From Marinobacter sp. ATCH36 (GTDB lineage Bacteria > Pseudomonadota > Gammaproteobacteria > Pseudomonadales > Oleiphilaceae), in contig NZ_JAMJPL010000006.1 of NCBI RefSeq assembly GCF_023555055.1, forward strand, positions 1 through 64,000: 64,000 nucleotides of DNA, written 5' to 3'. Below the pieces are notes generated by a model. It worked only from the letters and a program-made list of their open reading frames with translations. It ran no database searches and was not told the origin of the DNA. This document shows positions 53,827 through 63,132 of the stretch, in pieces; the first letter of the stretch is position 1, and every line of letters starts with the position of its first letter. Both the position numbers and the translations under genes were made by a program.

Positions 53827-54791
53827 CCCTCGATCGATCTGAAACAGTTGGCGGTAATCTCTATCGAAGCTCCCGGGGGACCTGGCATCAGTGGTTTGTG
53901 CTTGCCACATCGCTAATCGCTGTAATGGTTGCCATCACGCTGCCCCACATGTCCCTGGAGCAACAGTTCTGGATCATCCTTTTACCGGTAGCCTTGTTCG
54001 GCTTGTCCCACGGCGGCGCTGACCCGCTCATTCTGAGGCAACTCGTGGCTGAGCGCCCCCGCGCCCTGGCCCTGGCTTTTATTCTGTATATCTGCGCATC
54101 CCTGGCGTTTATCAGCCTGATCTGGTTTTTTCCGGTATGGGCGCTTGTCGTATTTCTGGCATTGTCGATCTGGCATTTCGGATTTACCGATCTGGCCTAT
54201 CTCAGCCCGTCAGGTAATGCTGTTTTGCTCTGGCTGAGTGGCAGTCTGCCTTTGCTGGGTCCGGTTCTGGGGCATCCCCAACAGACCAGTGAGCTGTTTG
54301 CGTGGCTGATAGGCCGTGAGGCTGGTGAGGTTCTGCCGGCACTGACGGTGGCTGGCCCGATCGCGGCGGCACTATGGTTGGCCGGATTCGGATTTCTGGT
54401 TGCTCGTCACCACCGCTATATCGGGCTCCGGGTATTGGCCGAGCTCGTGCTAGTCGGCGCGGTTGTGTTTTTATTGCCACCCTTGCTGGCGTTTACCTTT
54501 TATTTCTGTCTCATTCACAGTGTTCGCCATTTTCTGGCTGTTGCAGACAATCAGCTTGTTAAAACCGACATTAGACAGGTGGTTGGCTTTCTGGTGAAAA
54601 ATTCCGCTCCTGCAACGATAATCGCTATCGGGCTCGCGCTGGCTACATGGGGTGCTGTTGTCGTCTGGAATCCCGCTTCCAGTCTGCTGGTTGAAGCGGT
54701 GAGAGTGATGTTCTGGGGGTTGGCGGCGCTGACCGTTCCCCATGCCTTTGTCGTCAAATGGTTTTGGGATCGAAGTCACGGTGCTCTGTAG
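53823..54791 (+). CDS. blh: Brp/Blh-type beta-carotene 15,15'-dioxygenase
   Basis: This 322-residue, multi-helix membrane protein has the conserved histidine motifs LSHGGADPLI and IWHFGFTDL, plus IHSVRHF in the C-terminal half, which coordinate iron in the Blh family. It cleaves beta-carotene into two retinal molecules and so completes chromophore supply for the proteorhodopsin. It ends the cassette and converges with an RNA methyltransferase. Confidence 0.95.
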   Translation: MTLDRSETVGGNLYRSSRGTWHQWFVLATSLIAVMVAITLPHMSLEQQFWIILLPVALFGLSHGGADPLILRQLVAERPRALALAFILYICASLAFISLIWFFPVWALVVFLALSIWHFGFTDLAYLSPSGNAVLLWLSGSLPLLGPVLGHPQQTSELFAWLIGREAGEVLPALTVAGPIAAALWLAGFGFLVARHHRYIGLRVLAELVLVGAVVFLLPPLLAFTFYFCLIHSVRHFLAVADNQLVKTDIRQVVGFLVKNSAPATIIAIGLALATWGAVVVWNPASSLLVEAVRVMFWGLAALTVPHAFVVKWFWDRSHGAL

Positions 54792-54801
54792 GCGGGGGTT
54801 C

Positions 54802-55539
54802 TTATTGATTCTTTTCCCGATTCAGTTCATACACCGCCATATTAACGGCAGATGCCAGGTTCAGGGATTCAATGGCGGCAGCACCGGGGATCGTGAACCG
54901 GTGGGCACCAAGCCTCGTCAGCGCCCCGGTGGGTACGCCACGGGCTTCGTTGCCGAAGAGGTAGCAGTCATGATGCTGGAAATCGGGGCTGGTAATGGTA
55001 TCGCCACCGATATCCAGGCAGGCAATGCGAGGGTAACGGCCCGTTAGTGTATCCAGACTTACCTCGGTCTCCACGGGTACATGGAAGATCGCCCCCATGC
55101 TGGAACGCACCACTTTCGGGTTGTAGGGATCAACACTGCCGGGGCTTAGCAGGCAGCGAAAGCCGCCGAACCAGGCCAGGGTGCGCAGAATGGTGCCGAG
55201 GTTGCCTGGGTCCTGAACCTCATGCAGGTATACGGCTTTTTCCCCTTCTGCGGAGGCGTCACCGGCAGTCGAAGGCAGTGGCACAAGTGCGAGTATGCCT
55301 TGTGGGGTTTTGGTGTCGGCCAGTTGAACCATCTGGCGATCGCTGACCAGATGTTGCGGCCAGGGGCCGGGCCAGTTTTCATAGGCACTGGTGACGAACA
55401 GTTCCGCCTGCTGCCAGTGCGGATTGCCGGCAGCGGCCTTTTCCAGTTCCAGCACCAGGTGTTCTCCCTCCACCAGGAACTTTCCCAGTGCCTGGCGGTA
55501 TTTTTTCTGGTGAAGCTTCCTGATGTCGTCCAGCTTCAC
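54802..55539 (-). CDS. TrmH-family (SpoU) RNA methyltransferase
   Basis: This 245-residue SPOUT-class 2'-O-methyltransferase has the three SpoU motifs: NPKVVRSSMGAIFHVP, LFGNEARGVP and ESLNLASAVNMAVYE. It also has an N-terminal substrate-binding extension (residues 1-90). It modifies rRNA or tRNA; the exact target cannot be told. Its start overlaps the stop of the FAD oxidoreductase gene by four bases. Confidence 0.9.
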   Translation of the reverse strand: MKLDDIRKLHQKKYRQALGKFLVEGEHLVLELEKAAAGNPHWQQAELFVTSAYENWPGPWPQHLVSDRQMVQLADTKTPQGILALVPLPSTAGDASAEGEKAVYLHEVQDPGNLGTILRTLAWFGGFRCLLSPGSVDPYNPKVVRSSMGAIFHVPVETEVSLDTLTGRYPRIACLDIGGDTITSPDFQHHDCYLFGNEARGVPTGALTRLGAHRFTIPGAAAIESLNLASAVNMAVYELNREKNQ

Positions 55540-57185
55540 TGTGTGGTGCTCGCCTGAGTTGCCGATGCGGCTTCGATGTCCGCCAATATAGCTTTAGCGA
55601 CGGCCTCCGCAACCTTGATGCCGTCCACCCCGGCTGACAATATGCCGCCGGCGTATCCGGCACCTTCCCCGGCGGGATACAGGCCTCGGGTATTCAGGCT
55701 TTGCAGGCTCTCGCGGTCGCGGGTCAGGCGCACCGGGGACGAGGTGCGGGTTTCCACGCCGGTAAGCAGCGCATCCGCCCGGTCAAAGCCCCGGATCTGT
55801 CGCCCGAACGCCGGCAGGGCTTCGCGGATAGCTTCAATGGCGTAGTCAGGCAAAGCAGACGCAAGATCGCCCAGGCGAATGCCGGGCTGATAAGAGGGTT
55901 CTACTTTGCCCAGTTTTTCCGAGGGTTTGCCGGCAATGAAATCCCCCACCAGCTGCGCAGGCGCACAGTAGTCGCTGCCACCCAGAACATAGGCTGTGGC
56001 TTCCAGCTGCTCTTGCAGTTCCACCCCTGCGAGGGCGTCGCCGGGGTAATCCTGCTCAGGGTGGATGCTTACGACAATGCCGGAGTTGGCATTACGTTCG
56101 TTGCGGGAATACTGGCTCATGCCGTTGGTGACCACCCGCCCCGGCTCGGAGGTTGCAGCCACCACGGTACCGCCCGGGCACATGCAGAAGCTGTATACCG
56201 CGCGGCCGTTGCTGGCGTGATGTACCAGCTTGTAGTCGGCCGCACCCAGCGCGGGGTGGCCGGCGTAGTTACCCAGCCGGGCATGGTCGATCAGGCTCTG
56301 CGGGTGCTCGACACGGAAACCGATGGCAAAGGGTTTGGCCTCAAGGAAAACACCTCGATGGTGCAGCATACGAAAGGTTTCCCGTGCGCTGTGGCCCAGC
56401 GCCATCACGACATAACGGCTCATCAGCCTTTCACCACTGGCCAGCTCCACACCCTGAACCCGGCCATTGTCTGTCAGCAGGTCGGTAACCTTCTGCTCGA
56501 AACGGATTTCGCCTCCCAGGCTGATGATTTCCTCGCGCATGCGAGAGACCACACCCGTCAGGCGAAAGGTGCCGATGTGGGGCTTGCTGACAAACAGAAT
56601 TTCTTCCGGTGCGCCCGCTTTGACGAATTCCGCCATGACCTTGCGACCGTAGAATTTCGGGTCCTTGATCTGGCTATAGAGCTTGCCGTCGGAGAACAGG
56701 CCGGCACCGCCTTCGCCGAACTGGACGTTGGATTCCGGTGATAACCGCTTTTTGCGCCATAGGGCCCAGGTGTCTTTGGTGCGGCGGCGAACATCCTTAC
56801 CTCGTTCCAGCACAATGGGTCGAAATCCCATCTGTGCCAGCAGCAGGGCCGCAAACAATCCGCAGGGCCCCAGCCCCACAACGATCGGGCGCTCCGTCAG
56901 CCCGGCAGGGGCCTGGGCAACCGGGTAGTAGGCCGTGTCCGGTGCTGGACGAATATGGGTGTCATCGGCAAACCGTTCCAGCACCGCTGCTTCATCCTGA
57001 ACGGCCAGGTCAATTATGTAGACGAACTTGATCTCGCTGTTCTTTTTGCGGGCATCGTAGCTGCGCTTGAACACGGTGAAGTGCAGCAGTTCCGCATCAC
57101 GGAGCTGCAGGCGCTGCAGAATAGCCGCTCGCAGGGCTTCCTCCGGGTGATCAAGGGGTAACGCCAGTTCGGTAACGCGAATCAT
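55536..57185 (-). CDS. NAD(P)/FAD-dependent dehydrogenase (COG2509 type)
   Basis: This flavoprotein of about 549 residues has an N-terminal basic domain, an FAD motif VVGLGPCGLFAALLLA near residue 100 and a C-terminal GEGAGYAGGI segment typical of the COG2509 group. ATG 57185 (IRVTELALPLDH) is chosen because the longer in-frame reading upstream is not family-like. It is adjacent to rlmE and cotranscribed with the RNA methyltransferase; the physiological reaction is unknown. Confidence 0.85.
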   Translation of the reverse strand: MIRVTELALPLDHPEEALRAAILQRLQLRDAELLHFTVFKRSYDARKKNSEIKFVYIIDLAVQDEAAVLERFADDTHIRPAPDTAYYPVAQAPAGLTERPIVVGLGPCGLFAALLLAQMGFRPIVLERGKDVRRRTKDTWALWRKKRLSPESNVQFGEGGAGLFSDGKLYSQIKDPKFYGRKVMAEFVKAGAPEEILFVSKPHIGTFRLTGVVSRMREEIISLGGEIRFEQKVTDLLTDNGRVQGVELASGERLMSRYVVMALGHSARETFRMLHHRGVFLEAKPFAIGFRVEHPQSLIDHARLGNYAGHPALGAADYKLVHHASNGRAVYSFCMCPGGTVVAATSEPGRVVTNGMSQYSRNERNANSGIVVSIHPEQDYPGDALAGVELQEQLEATAYVLGGSDYCAPAQLVGDFIAGKPSEKLGKVEPSYQPGIRLGDLASALPDYAIEAIREALPAFGRQIRGFDRADALLTGVETRTSSPVRLTRDRESLQSLNTRGLYPAGEGAGYAGGILSAGVDGIKVAEAVAKAILADIEAASATQASTTQ

Positions 57186-57309
57186 GATGCTTCCTGGCCG
57201 CCGGCTCATGGCCGGACGGTTTGCGGTTTTAAAAGTGTGCCCATTGTACTGCTGCACAGGAGGCTTGTCAGGCGAGAGGCTGCTTTTGCGGGGGGGGTAT
57301 GGGGCGGCG

Positions 57310-57315
57310 TACAAT
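57310..57315 (+). promoter_or_regulatory. Probable -10 box for rlmE
   Basis: TACAAT at 57310-57315 lies 34 bases before the rlmE ATG and is a good -10 match. A weak TTGCGG at 57286-57291 is 18 bases upstream. An unusual G-only run (57290-57297) fills part of the spacer. Confidence 0.45.
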
Positions 57316-57349
57316 GCGCTTTTTCCCTCAGTGAACAGAAGGCAACCCC

Positions 57350-57979
57350 ATGGCCCGTTCCAAAAGCAGTAACCGCTGGCTTGAAGAGCACGTCAACGAT
57401 CCCTTTGTGAAACAGGCGCAGCTGGATGGCTATCGCTCCCGCGCCAGTTACAAGCTGTTGGGGATTAACGACAAGGATCGCCTGATCCAGCCCAACATGC
57501 TGGTGGTGGATCTGGGATCTGCACCGGGGGGCTGGTCCCAGGTGGCTGCCAAACTGGTTGGCCACAAGGGGCGTGTGGTGGCTTCGGATATCCTGCCCAT
57601 GGACCCCATCGCCGGGGTTGAATTTATCCAGGGGGATTTCACCGAACAAACGGTGTATGACGAAATCATGAACACCCTGGAAGGCGCCCGTGCAGACGTG
57701 GTTATCTCCGACATGGCACCGAACATCAGCGGAGTGAATGTGGCGGATCAGGCTGCATCCATGTACCTGGTGGAACTGGCACTGGACATGGCCTGCGAGG
57801 TACTGAAACCGAAAGGCAGTTTTGTGGCCAAGGTATTCCACGGCGAAGGCTATGACGAGTATGTCAAAGCTGCGCGTGAGTCCTTCGACAAGGTGGTGAT
57901 ACGCAAACCAGACTCTTCACGGGCGCGATCCCGGGAAGTGTACCTGGTGGGGAAGGGCTTCCGGGGCCCCCGCTCCTAA
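57350..57979 (+). CDS. rlmE: 23S rRNA (uridine-2'-O)-methyltransferase RlmE
   Basis: This 209-residue FtsJ/RrmJ homologue methylates U2552 of 23S rRNA in the A-loop. The SAM-binding motif [15 protein letters not shown] is near residue 47. The catalytic K-D-K-E series includes Asp in ISDMAPN and the C-terminal [13 protein letters not shown]. It is divergent from the FAD oxidoreductase. In E. coli ftsH follows rlmE; here it does not, so the operon differs. Confidence 0.95.
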   Translation: MARSKSSNRWLEEHVNDPFVKQAQLDGYRSRASYKLLGINDKDRLIQPNMLVVDLGSAPGGWSQVAAKLVGHKGRVVASDILPMDPIAGVEFIQGDFTEQTVYDEIMNTLEGARADVVISDMAPNISGVNVADQAASMYLVELALDMACEVLKPKGSFVAKVFHGEGYDEYVKAARESFDKVVIRKPDSSRARSREVYLVGKGFRGPRS

Positions 57980-58046
57980 ACAAAAAAGCGTGGGGCCCGG
58001 AAGTTATTCGCGATGCGGCCGGCTCAGGGATTCGTGCCGGTTGCCT

Positions 58047-58304
58047 CTATTTCGCAGTTGAGGATTCGTACTCGCGAATCATGCCAGACAATTGATCTTT
58101 GAGATTGAGGCGCTGTTTCTTGAGGTCCTCCAGGTGCTCGTCAGAGGTGTTCTCTGCGCCCCCTTCGAAATGGTGAACGGAATGATCTACCTCGTGGTAT
58201 TCCTCAAAAAGCTTTGCGAAATGGTTGTTGCTCGTTTTCAGCTGATGAATGGCTTCTTTTGATTCGGGAAACTCGTGAATAAGGTCGTGTTTTTCCAGCG
58301 ACAT
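58047..58304 (-). CDS. YdcH-like (DUF465) protein
   Basis: This 85-residue coiled-coil protein has the DUF465 pattern: HLIHEFPE-like opening (HDLIHEFPESKEAIHQLK), a central HxEVDHxVH, then LKKQRLNLKDQL. It is small, acidic and cytoplasmic. Its function is not known. It stands alone between rlmE and a universal stress gene. Confidence 0.85.
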   Translation of the reverse strand: MSLEKHDLIHEFPESKEAIHQLKTSNNHFAKLFEEYHEVDHSVHHFEGGAENTSDEHLEDLKKQRLNLKDQLSGMIREYESSTAK

Positions 58305-58517
58305 AAAGACAATCTCTGTGATTGGGTGGATTTAAGCGGTTCAGTATTGACCATTCAGGCTACTCGGATTTTGATGCTCGTCAATATCCACTCCCGCGGA
58401 TATAAGCCCTCCACACCGTTATTTGCCAATACCCACTGCCAGAGCTGGATATCGCGAGCATTGAAGGCACCAGCACAGGACAGCAAATAATAGAACCACT
58501 GATTCAGTCAGCGGTTC

Positions 58518-59354
58518 CTAACGAAGCACGAGCAGCGTCAATCGCGTATGTTTCAGCAGCGTGGAGGTGGTGCTGCCTACCAGCATGTGCCGCAAGCGGG
58601 AGTGACCGTAAGCACCCATGACCATCAGGTCGATGTCGTTTTCCTTGGCGTAAGCAGTGAGAGTAGCGTCCACGAAGGTTTCCGCTGCCAGATGGGTTTT
58701 TACATCGACGTTGGCATTTTCCAGCGTGGTTTCGGCCCAGGTAAGCTGCTCCCTGTGCTCATCGGTTTCCGCTCCCACCAGCACAACATGGCATTCCAGA
58801 TGATGGAACATGGGGCTGCTGGCGATGGTGTTGATGGCTCGCACCATGGTGTCACTGCCATCAAAGGCCAATAAAGCTTTTGTCGGCGCTGTGAACTCGC
58901 GGCCTACAATAAGGGTCGGGCGCGGATTGGTGCGGATCATCTGTTCCAGATGGCTGCCAAGGCTTTCCTCAGTGGCGGACTCGCCCCGCTTCCCGACCAC
59001 CAGTACCCGCAAGTCGTCCTGCAAACCGGCCAGTGTCTCCATCAGGTTTCCACGTACAAGCTTGCGACGGGCGTCGGGCACACCGGCGTTGCTGGCTTCT
59101 CCGGCTGCAAAGTCAAGCAGCAGTTCTCCCCGTTCCCGGTTCAGCGCCACACGCTGTTGGTCAAGCGCGGACAAGCGGGTCAGCATGCTGTCGGATTTGC
59201 TCGGTGCGTCTTGCTGCTGGTTATCTTCCGCGGCTTCCATTACATGCAACAGAGTAAGCGGCGCGCCCAGTGTTTTGCTGGTCCAGCTTGCGGCGTCTGC
59301 CACCGCCTGTGCGTAGTCTGAACCGTCAAAACAGGCAATTACCTGATTGTTCAT
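58518..59354 (-). CDS. Tandem universal stress protein (UspE-like)
   Basis: This 278-residue protein has two Usp domains (about 1-150 and 155-278). The C-terminal domain holds the ATP-binding pattern G-2x-G-9x-GS (GAYGHSRLRHMLVGST); the N-terminal one has VGKRGES and is degenerate. Usp proteins bind nucleotides and support survival under stress. AGGAG (GAGGAGATTATT) precedes the ATG. An MFS gene lies just upstream on the same strand. Confidence 0.9.
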   Translation of the reverse strand: MNNQVIACFDGSDYAQAVADAASWTSKTLGAPLTLLHVMEAAEDNQQQDAPSKSDSMLTRLSALDQQRVALNRERGELLLDFAAGEASNAGVPDARRKLVRGNLMETLAGLQDDLRVLVVGKRGESATEESLGSHLEQMIRTNPRPTLIVGREFTAPTKALLAFDGSDTMVRAINTIASSPMFHHLECHVVLVGAETDEHREQLTWAETTLENANVDVKTHLAAETFVDATLTAYAKENDIDLMVMGAYGHSRLRHMLVGSTTSTLLKHTRLTLLVLR

Positions 59355-59374
59355 AATAATCTCCTCGTCCCGGC

Positions 59375-60754
59375 TCAGGTTCCTGAGTGACCGGATTGGT
59401 GGCCACGCTGGTCCGTCAGGGACTCAATACGTGCGTTCAGTTCCTCTACCACGCGGCTTAGCTTTGCCACCTGGTCATCGTCTTGCGGAAGGCCAGGTTG
59501 TTGCAGTGAGTCCAGCCTTTTAGCCAGCGAATCGATGGAGTCTTTCAGGTCGGTCTGCTGATCACTGATCTCGGTAATCAGGCGCTTGGTGTTACTGCGG
59601 GTCAGCCATCCTTTGATGCCAGTAAAGTGCAGGAAGCGCTCTGACAACAGCATGGCAGCCACGAATACCAGTGCCACCGCCATCATGGTGTAGGAGAAGT
59701 AGACTGTGCCGTCGCCAAAGGTGCGGGATACAAAACCGAGTAGCACCGGAGACAGGAACTGCCCGGTATAAATGGCACTGACCAGCAGCGCAGTTGCAGT
59801 TGAGGTTGCGGTACCGGTGGTAATGCGGGTTGCGCTGTCAAAAATCACCGGTACGGTGCTGCCATAGCCGAAACCGAGGATCAGTACACCCAGCCCGAGG
59901 CTGAACAGCGATTCGTGGACAAAGGCAATCAACACGAAGCCAATGGCCATAAAACTGACCTGAAACGGCACAAAGAAGCTTTTGAATTTGCGCCGGAAAA
60001 ACGCCAGGCTCAAACCGCCCAGGAAACCACCCACCGAACAGGTTGCGATGATGATGCCATTGGTGATGGTATTGGTTACATCCAGCTCTTTCAGGAACAG
60101 CGCCATGTTGGAGGGGATGCCAAAAAACACTACGAACGTGAGCACCATGTAGAACGCCAGCAACCATACCCTGGGGTCAAGACGGTTGTTGACGGACTCT
60201 TTTACATAGGGCGCCGGCTTCTTGTTTGGAATCAGGAACAAAACGATAAAGAAGATGATGGCACCCATGCCGTAGGACATGAATGAATACTGCCAGCCCT
60301 GAGTTGCCAGGAAGCCGGAAACCACAATAGCAATGATACCACCCAGATTGGTGGCAGCACTTTGCAGCCCGAGGGTTGCGGTACGCTCTTCGCCCACGTA
60401 GTTATCGGAAATCAGGGTGATGGAAATCGGAATCATCAGGCCCACGGAGATGCCCAGCACGGCACGGGTCGCCAGCATGAACCAGATATCCGGGGACAAT
60501 GCTCCGCCAACACCACCAATCAGGTAGAGCACCAGGGAGACAAGCAAAATTCTTTTCTTGGAGTAGTAACGGACCAGGTAGCCGGAAACGAAAGCAAATG
60601 GCACAACCATACCGGCGTGCAGGGAAGTCAGAACGTTAATCTGCAGAGGCGTTGCCTCCGGGAAAGCGGCGGCGATAGACGCCACGGCGGGGGCTATCAT
60701 GGCCCCTGCCATCACGGTGATCAGCGACACCGAGAGAATTGCGTATTTAAGCAC
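59375..60754 (-). CDS. MFS transporter with C-terminal coiled coil
   Basis: This 459-residue, 12-helix major facilitator has family loops RYYSKKRIL and SGYLVRYY. Translation most likely starts at GTG 60754 (CTGGAG nine bases before it); in-frame residues upstream are not membrane-like. The last 75 residues form a soluble heptad-rich tail (DSIDSLAKRLDSLQ, VVEELNARIESL) unusual for MFS proteins. The substrate is unknown; drug or organic-acid efflux is possible. Confidence 0.85.
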   Translation of the reverse strand: MLKYAILSVSLITVMAGAMIAPAVASIAAAFPEATPLQINVLTSLHAGMVVPFAFVSGYLVRYYSKKRILLVSLVLYLIGGVGGALSPDIWFMLATRAVLGISVGLMIPISITLISDNYVGEERTATLGLQSAATNLGGIIAIVVSGFLATQGWQYSFMSYGMGAIIFFIVLFLIPNKKPAPYVKESVNNRLDPRVWLLAFYMVLTFVVFFGIPSNMALFLKELDVTNTITNGIIIATCSVGGFLGGLSLAFFRRKFKSFFVPFQVSFMAIGFVLIAFVHESLFSLGLGVLILGFGYGSTVPVIFDSATRITTGTATSTATALLVSAIYTGQFLSPVLLGFVSRTFGDGTVYFSYTMMAVALVFVAAMLLSERFLHFTGIKGWLTRSNTKRLITEISDQQTDLKDSIDSLAKRLDSLQQPGLPQDDDQVAKLSRVVEELNARIESLTDQRGHQSGHSGT

Positions 60755-61012
60755 TGAGTCTGTCTCCAGTATTTCAGTTAGTGAAAAACGATGAAGTACA
60801 GAAAAAGATAAGACCGGACAGGCGGGAGTATCGTTTCTGGCGAGTAGCTGGGGGCAACGAACGGGGCCGTGTGCAGAGCACATGGAAAAGTGCGGTGAAA
60901 CCAAAAAAACCGAGAAAGGGGACAGGCTTGTTGTTTTTGGAAGACACCTGCCGGTGATTCCGGCAATAAGGCGAGCGGAATTATACAGACCAGGAAGATA
61001 ATGGCAACCGGA

Positions 61013-63094
61013 TCACCCCGGCGCCACAAAAGCCGTAGCCTTCCCGACCGTTGTCAGGGTGAGCTGGTGCATGGCCCGGGTACACCCCACATAGAGCAGG
61101 TTCCGGTCCATGTCAGTGTAGTAGTTGGCTTCGGTAACCTCCGGCAGTATAACGTGATCAAACTCCAGGCCTTTGGCCAGGTGAGCCGTGCAGACGATCA
61201 CGCCCGGTGCAAAGCTCTGGCTGTCTTCACTGAGCAGTTGTAACCTTTCGCTTTCGCCTTCCAGTGCTTTATGCATTCGCCGGGCCTGCTTCTGGGTCTT
61301 GCAGATAATACCCAGGGTGTTAAAGCGGGAGTTCTCAAACTCTGCAATCCGGGCCTTGATGGTATCGATTTCCTTTTTGCGGGAACCGAAGCTGAGCACT
61401 TCCGGTTCCTCGCCGTGGCGCTCGATGATTTCCAGATCCGGGTTCGGGGAAATGCGCTGGGCAAAGCGGGCAATCTCGTAGCTGGAGCGATAACTCTTGT
61501 TCAGGGTCACGCAGGTCGCATCCCGAAACGCCGTGCGGATATCGTCGGTCGCCGACGAGCTGTAGGGGTTTACCGACTGGTAGGCATCGCCAAGGATGGT
61601 TTTCTTGCAGGAAAACAGGCGGGCCATTACCGCGTACTGTACCGGCGTGTAATCCTGCATCTCATCGATCAGCAAGTGCTTCACGTTGCGATAGGGTGAA
61701 CGGATGCCCTCAAGCCGCATTTTCAGGTAGATCAGAGGGAACACATCAGCGTATTCCAGTTTGCTGCCTTTGGCAGGCCTGAACATCTCTGGCTGCCCCG
61801 CCCACTCGAAGAAACGCTTGTAGGTTTCCCGGAGCGTGGATTGTTTGACCATGCCCTTGATCGCAGCCTTCAATTCCTTTCGTTGCTCGGGCATCAAATC
61901 GTAGTTGTACTGGATGCCAATCTTCTGCTCCATCTCCCTGGCCACCTGATTTATCCGGGCCGTGGTATCCAGGTTGCGGTGCTTGCGGAAAGTCTCTTCC
62001 AGAAGCCAGCCAGGCACCAGGCGGCGGGCAATCCACAGGTCTTCGGTGACAAAGCGGTTTTTCTCCACTTCGTCGGCATACCGCCCGAGTTGCTTCAGAA
62101 AGTCCGGGCTGGCCTTGTAGCGCAGCCGGCGTTTGACCTCATCGTCGTTCTTTTCAAGAATCTCCGCAGTCTGTTCAAAAAAGGTCTGGAACTGGTACTG
62201 GTCCTTCAGCAGCTCCTTGGCCAGGGTTTCCATGCCAATTTCATTGACGGTTTCTTCGCCCAGTTCCGGCAGAACGTTGGAGATGTAATCCGCAAATACA
62301 CGGTTGGGCGAGATGATAAGGATGTCTTCGGAAGTCAGTGTGTCTTTGAAGCGGTACAGTAAAAACGCGATGCGGTGCAGCGCAATGGAGGTTTTACCGG
62401 AGCCGGCCACACCCTGAATGATCAGGGTCTTGGCCTGGTCATTACGGATAATTGCGTTCTGGTCCCGCTGGATGGTAGCCACGATGTTCTTCATGCCATC
62501 GTCTGTGGCGCGGCCGAGCTCGTCCTGCAGCACGTCGTCCACCACGTTTACGGCACTGTCGATCATCAGCTCAATCTGGCCATTACGGATGCGGAACTGG
62601 CGTTTCAGCTGGATATCACCGCTGACTGTGCCGTCCGGCGCTTCGAACCTGGCCGGGCCGGTCTCGTAATCGTAGAACATCGAGGCGATGGGTGCGCGCC
62701 AGTCGAACACCACGTGTTCCTTGTCGAACTCATCGTAGAAATGGTGCACACCGATGTAGACGGGCCGGGCCTGGCGTTCATCTTCTGCCTGAAAGTCGAA
62801 GCGCCCGAAATAGGGCGACTGCCGCAGTTTGAGCATCCGCTTGCGCTGGTCGTAAACGAATTCGCCGGTGGTCACCGCCTGCTGGATGGAGTCCCTCGAC
62901 GCAATCTTCTCGATGTGGTCCATCTCGTCACGGTTGTTCCAGAGGTATTCCTTCTGCGACTGGATGTCTTCCTGATAAGCCTGAAGGCGGTCATCGGCCT
63001 CTTTAAGCGCGCGCTCGAGGCGAGACTGAACCGATTTCAGTTGACGCGCTTCTTCCTGTTTCGCGCTGGAAGGTTCACCGTTGGTGTTGCTCAT
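61013..63094 (-). CDS. HelD-like superfamily 1 helicase (RNA polymerase recycling type)
   Basis: This 693-residue UvrD/Rep-like ATPase has a long N-terminal coiled coil (about 15-60) and the HelD-type segment YFGRFDF ... YIGVHHF ... DWRAPI (95-135). Walker A GVAGSGKTSIALHR is at 228-241, the DEMQD Walker B in the second half, and VGCTRAMHQL at the C-terminus. HelD proteins free stalled RNA polymerase from nucleic acid in Gram-positives; gammaproteobacterial members are less well studied, and E. coli helicase IV is related. A NUDIX gene lies upstream. Confidence 0.85.
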   Translation of the reverse strand: MSNTNGEPSSAKQEEARQLKSVQSRLERALKEADDRLQAYQEDIQSQKEYLWNNRDEMDHIEKIASRDSIQQAVTTGEFVYDQRKRMLKLRQSPYFGRFDFQAEDERQARPVYIGVHHFYDEFDKEHVVFDWRAPIASMFYDYETGPARFEAPDGTVSGDIQLKRQFRIRNGQIELMIDSAVNVVDDVLQDELGRATDDGMKNIVATIQRDQNAIIRNDQAKTLIIQGVAGSGKTSIALHRIAFLLYRFKDTLTSEDILIISPNRVFADYISNVLPELGEETVNEIGMETLAKELLKDQYQFQTFFEQTAEILEKNDDEVKRRLRYKASPDFLKQLGRYADEVEKNRFVTEDLWIARRLVPGWLLEETFRKHRNLDTTARINQVAREMEQKIGIQYNYDLMPEQRKELKAAIKGMVKQSTLRETYKRFFEWAGQPEMFRPAKGSKLEYADVFPLIYLKMRLEGIRSPYRNVKHLLIDEMQDYTPVQYAVMARLFSCKKTILGDAYQSVNPYSSSATDDIRTAFRDATCVTLNKSYRSSYEIARFAQRISPNPDLEIIERHGEEPEVLSFGSRKKEIDTIKARIAEFENSRFNTLGIICKTQKQARRMHKALEGESERLQLLSEDSQSFAPGVIVCTAHLAKGLEFDHVILPEVTEANYYTDMDRNLLYVGCTRAMHQLTLTTVGKATAFVAPG

Positions 63095-63132
63095 GGTAAT
63101 CAGTGTCTCCGTTCCGGCATGAAGTTCCGGTT

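Noticed and set aside
58275..58490. Plus-strand 71-residue open frame between the YdcH-like and Usp genes
   Set aside because: It overlaps the YdcH start region, has no ribosome site and no recognisable pattern.
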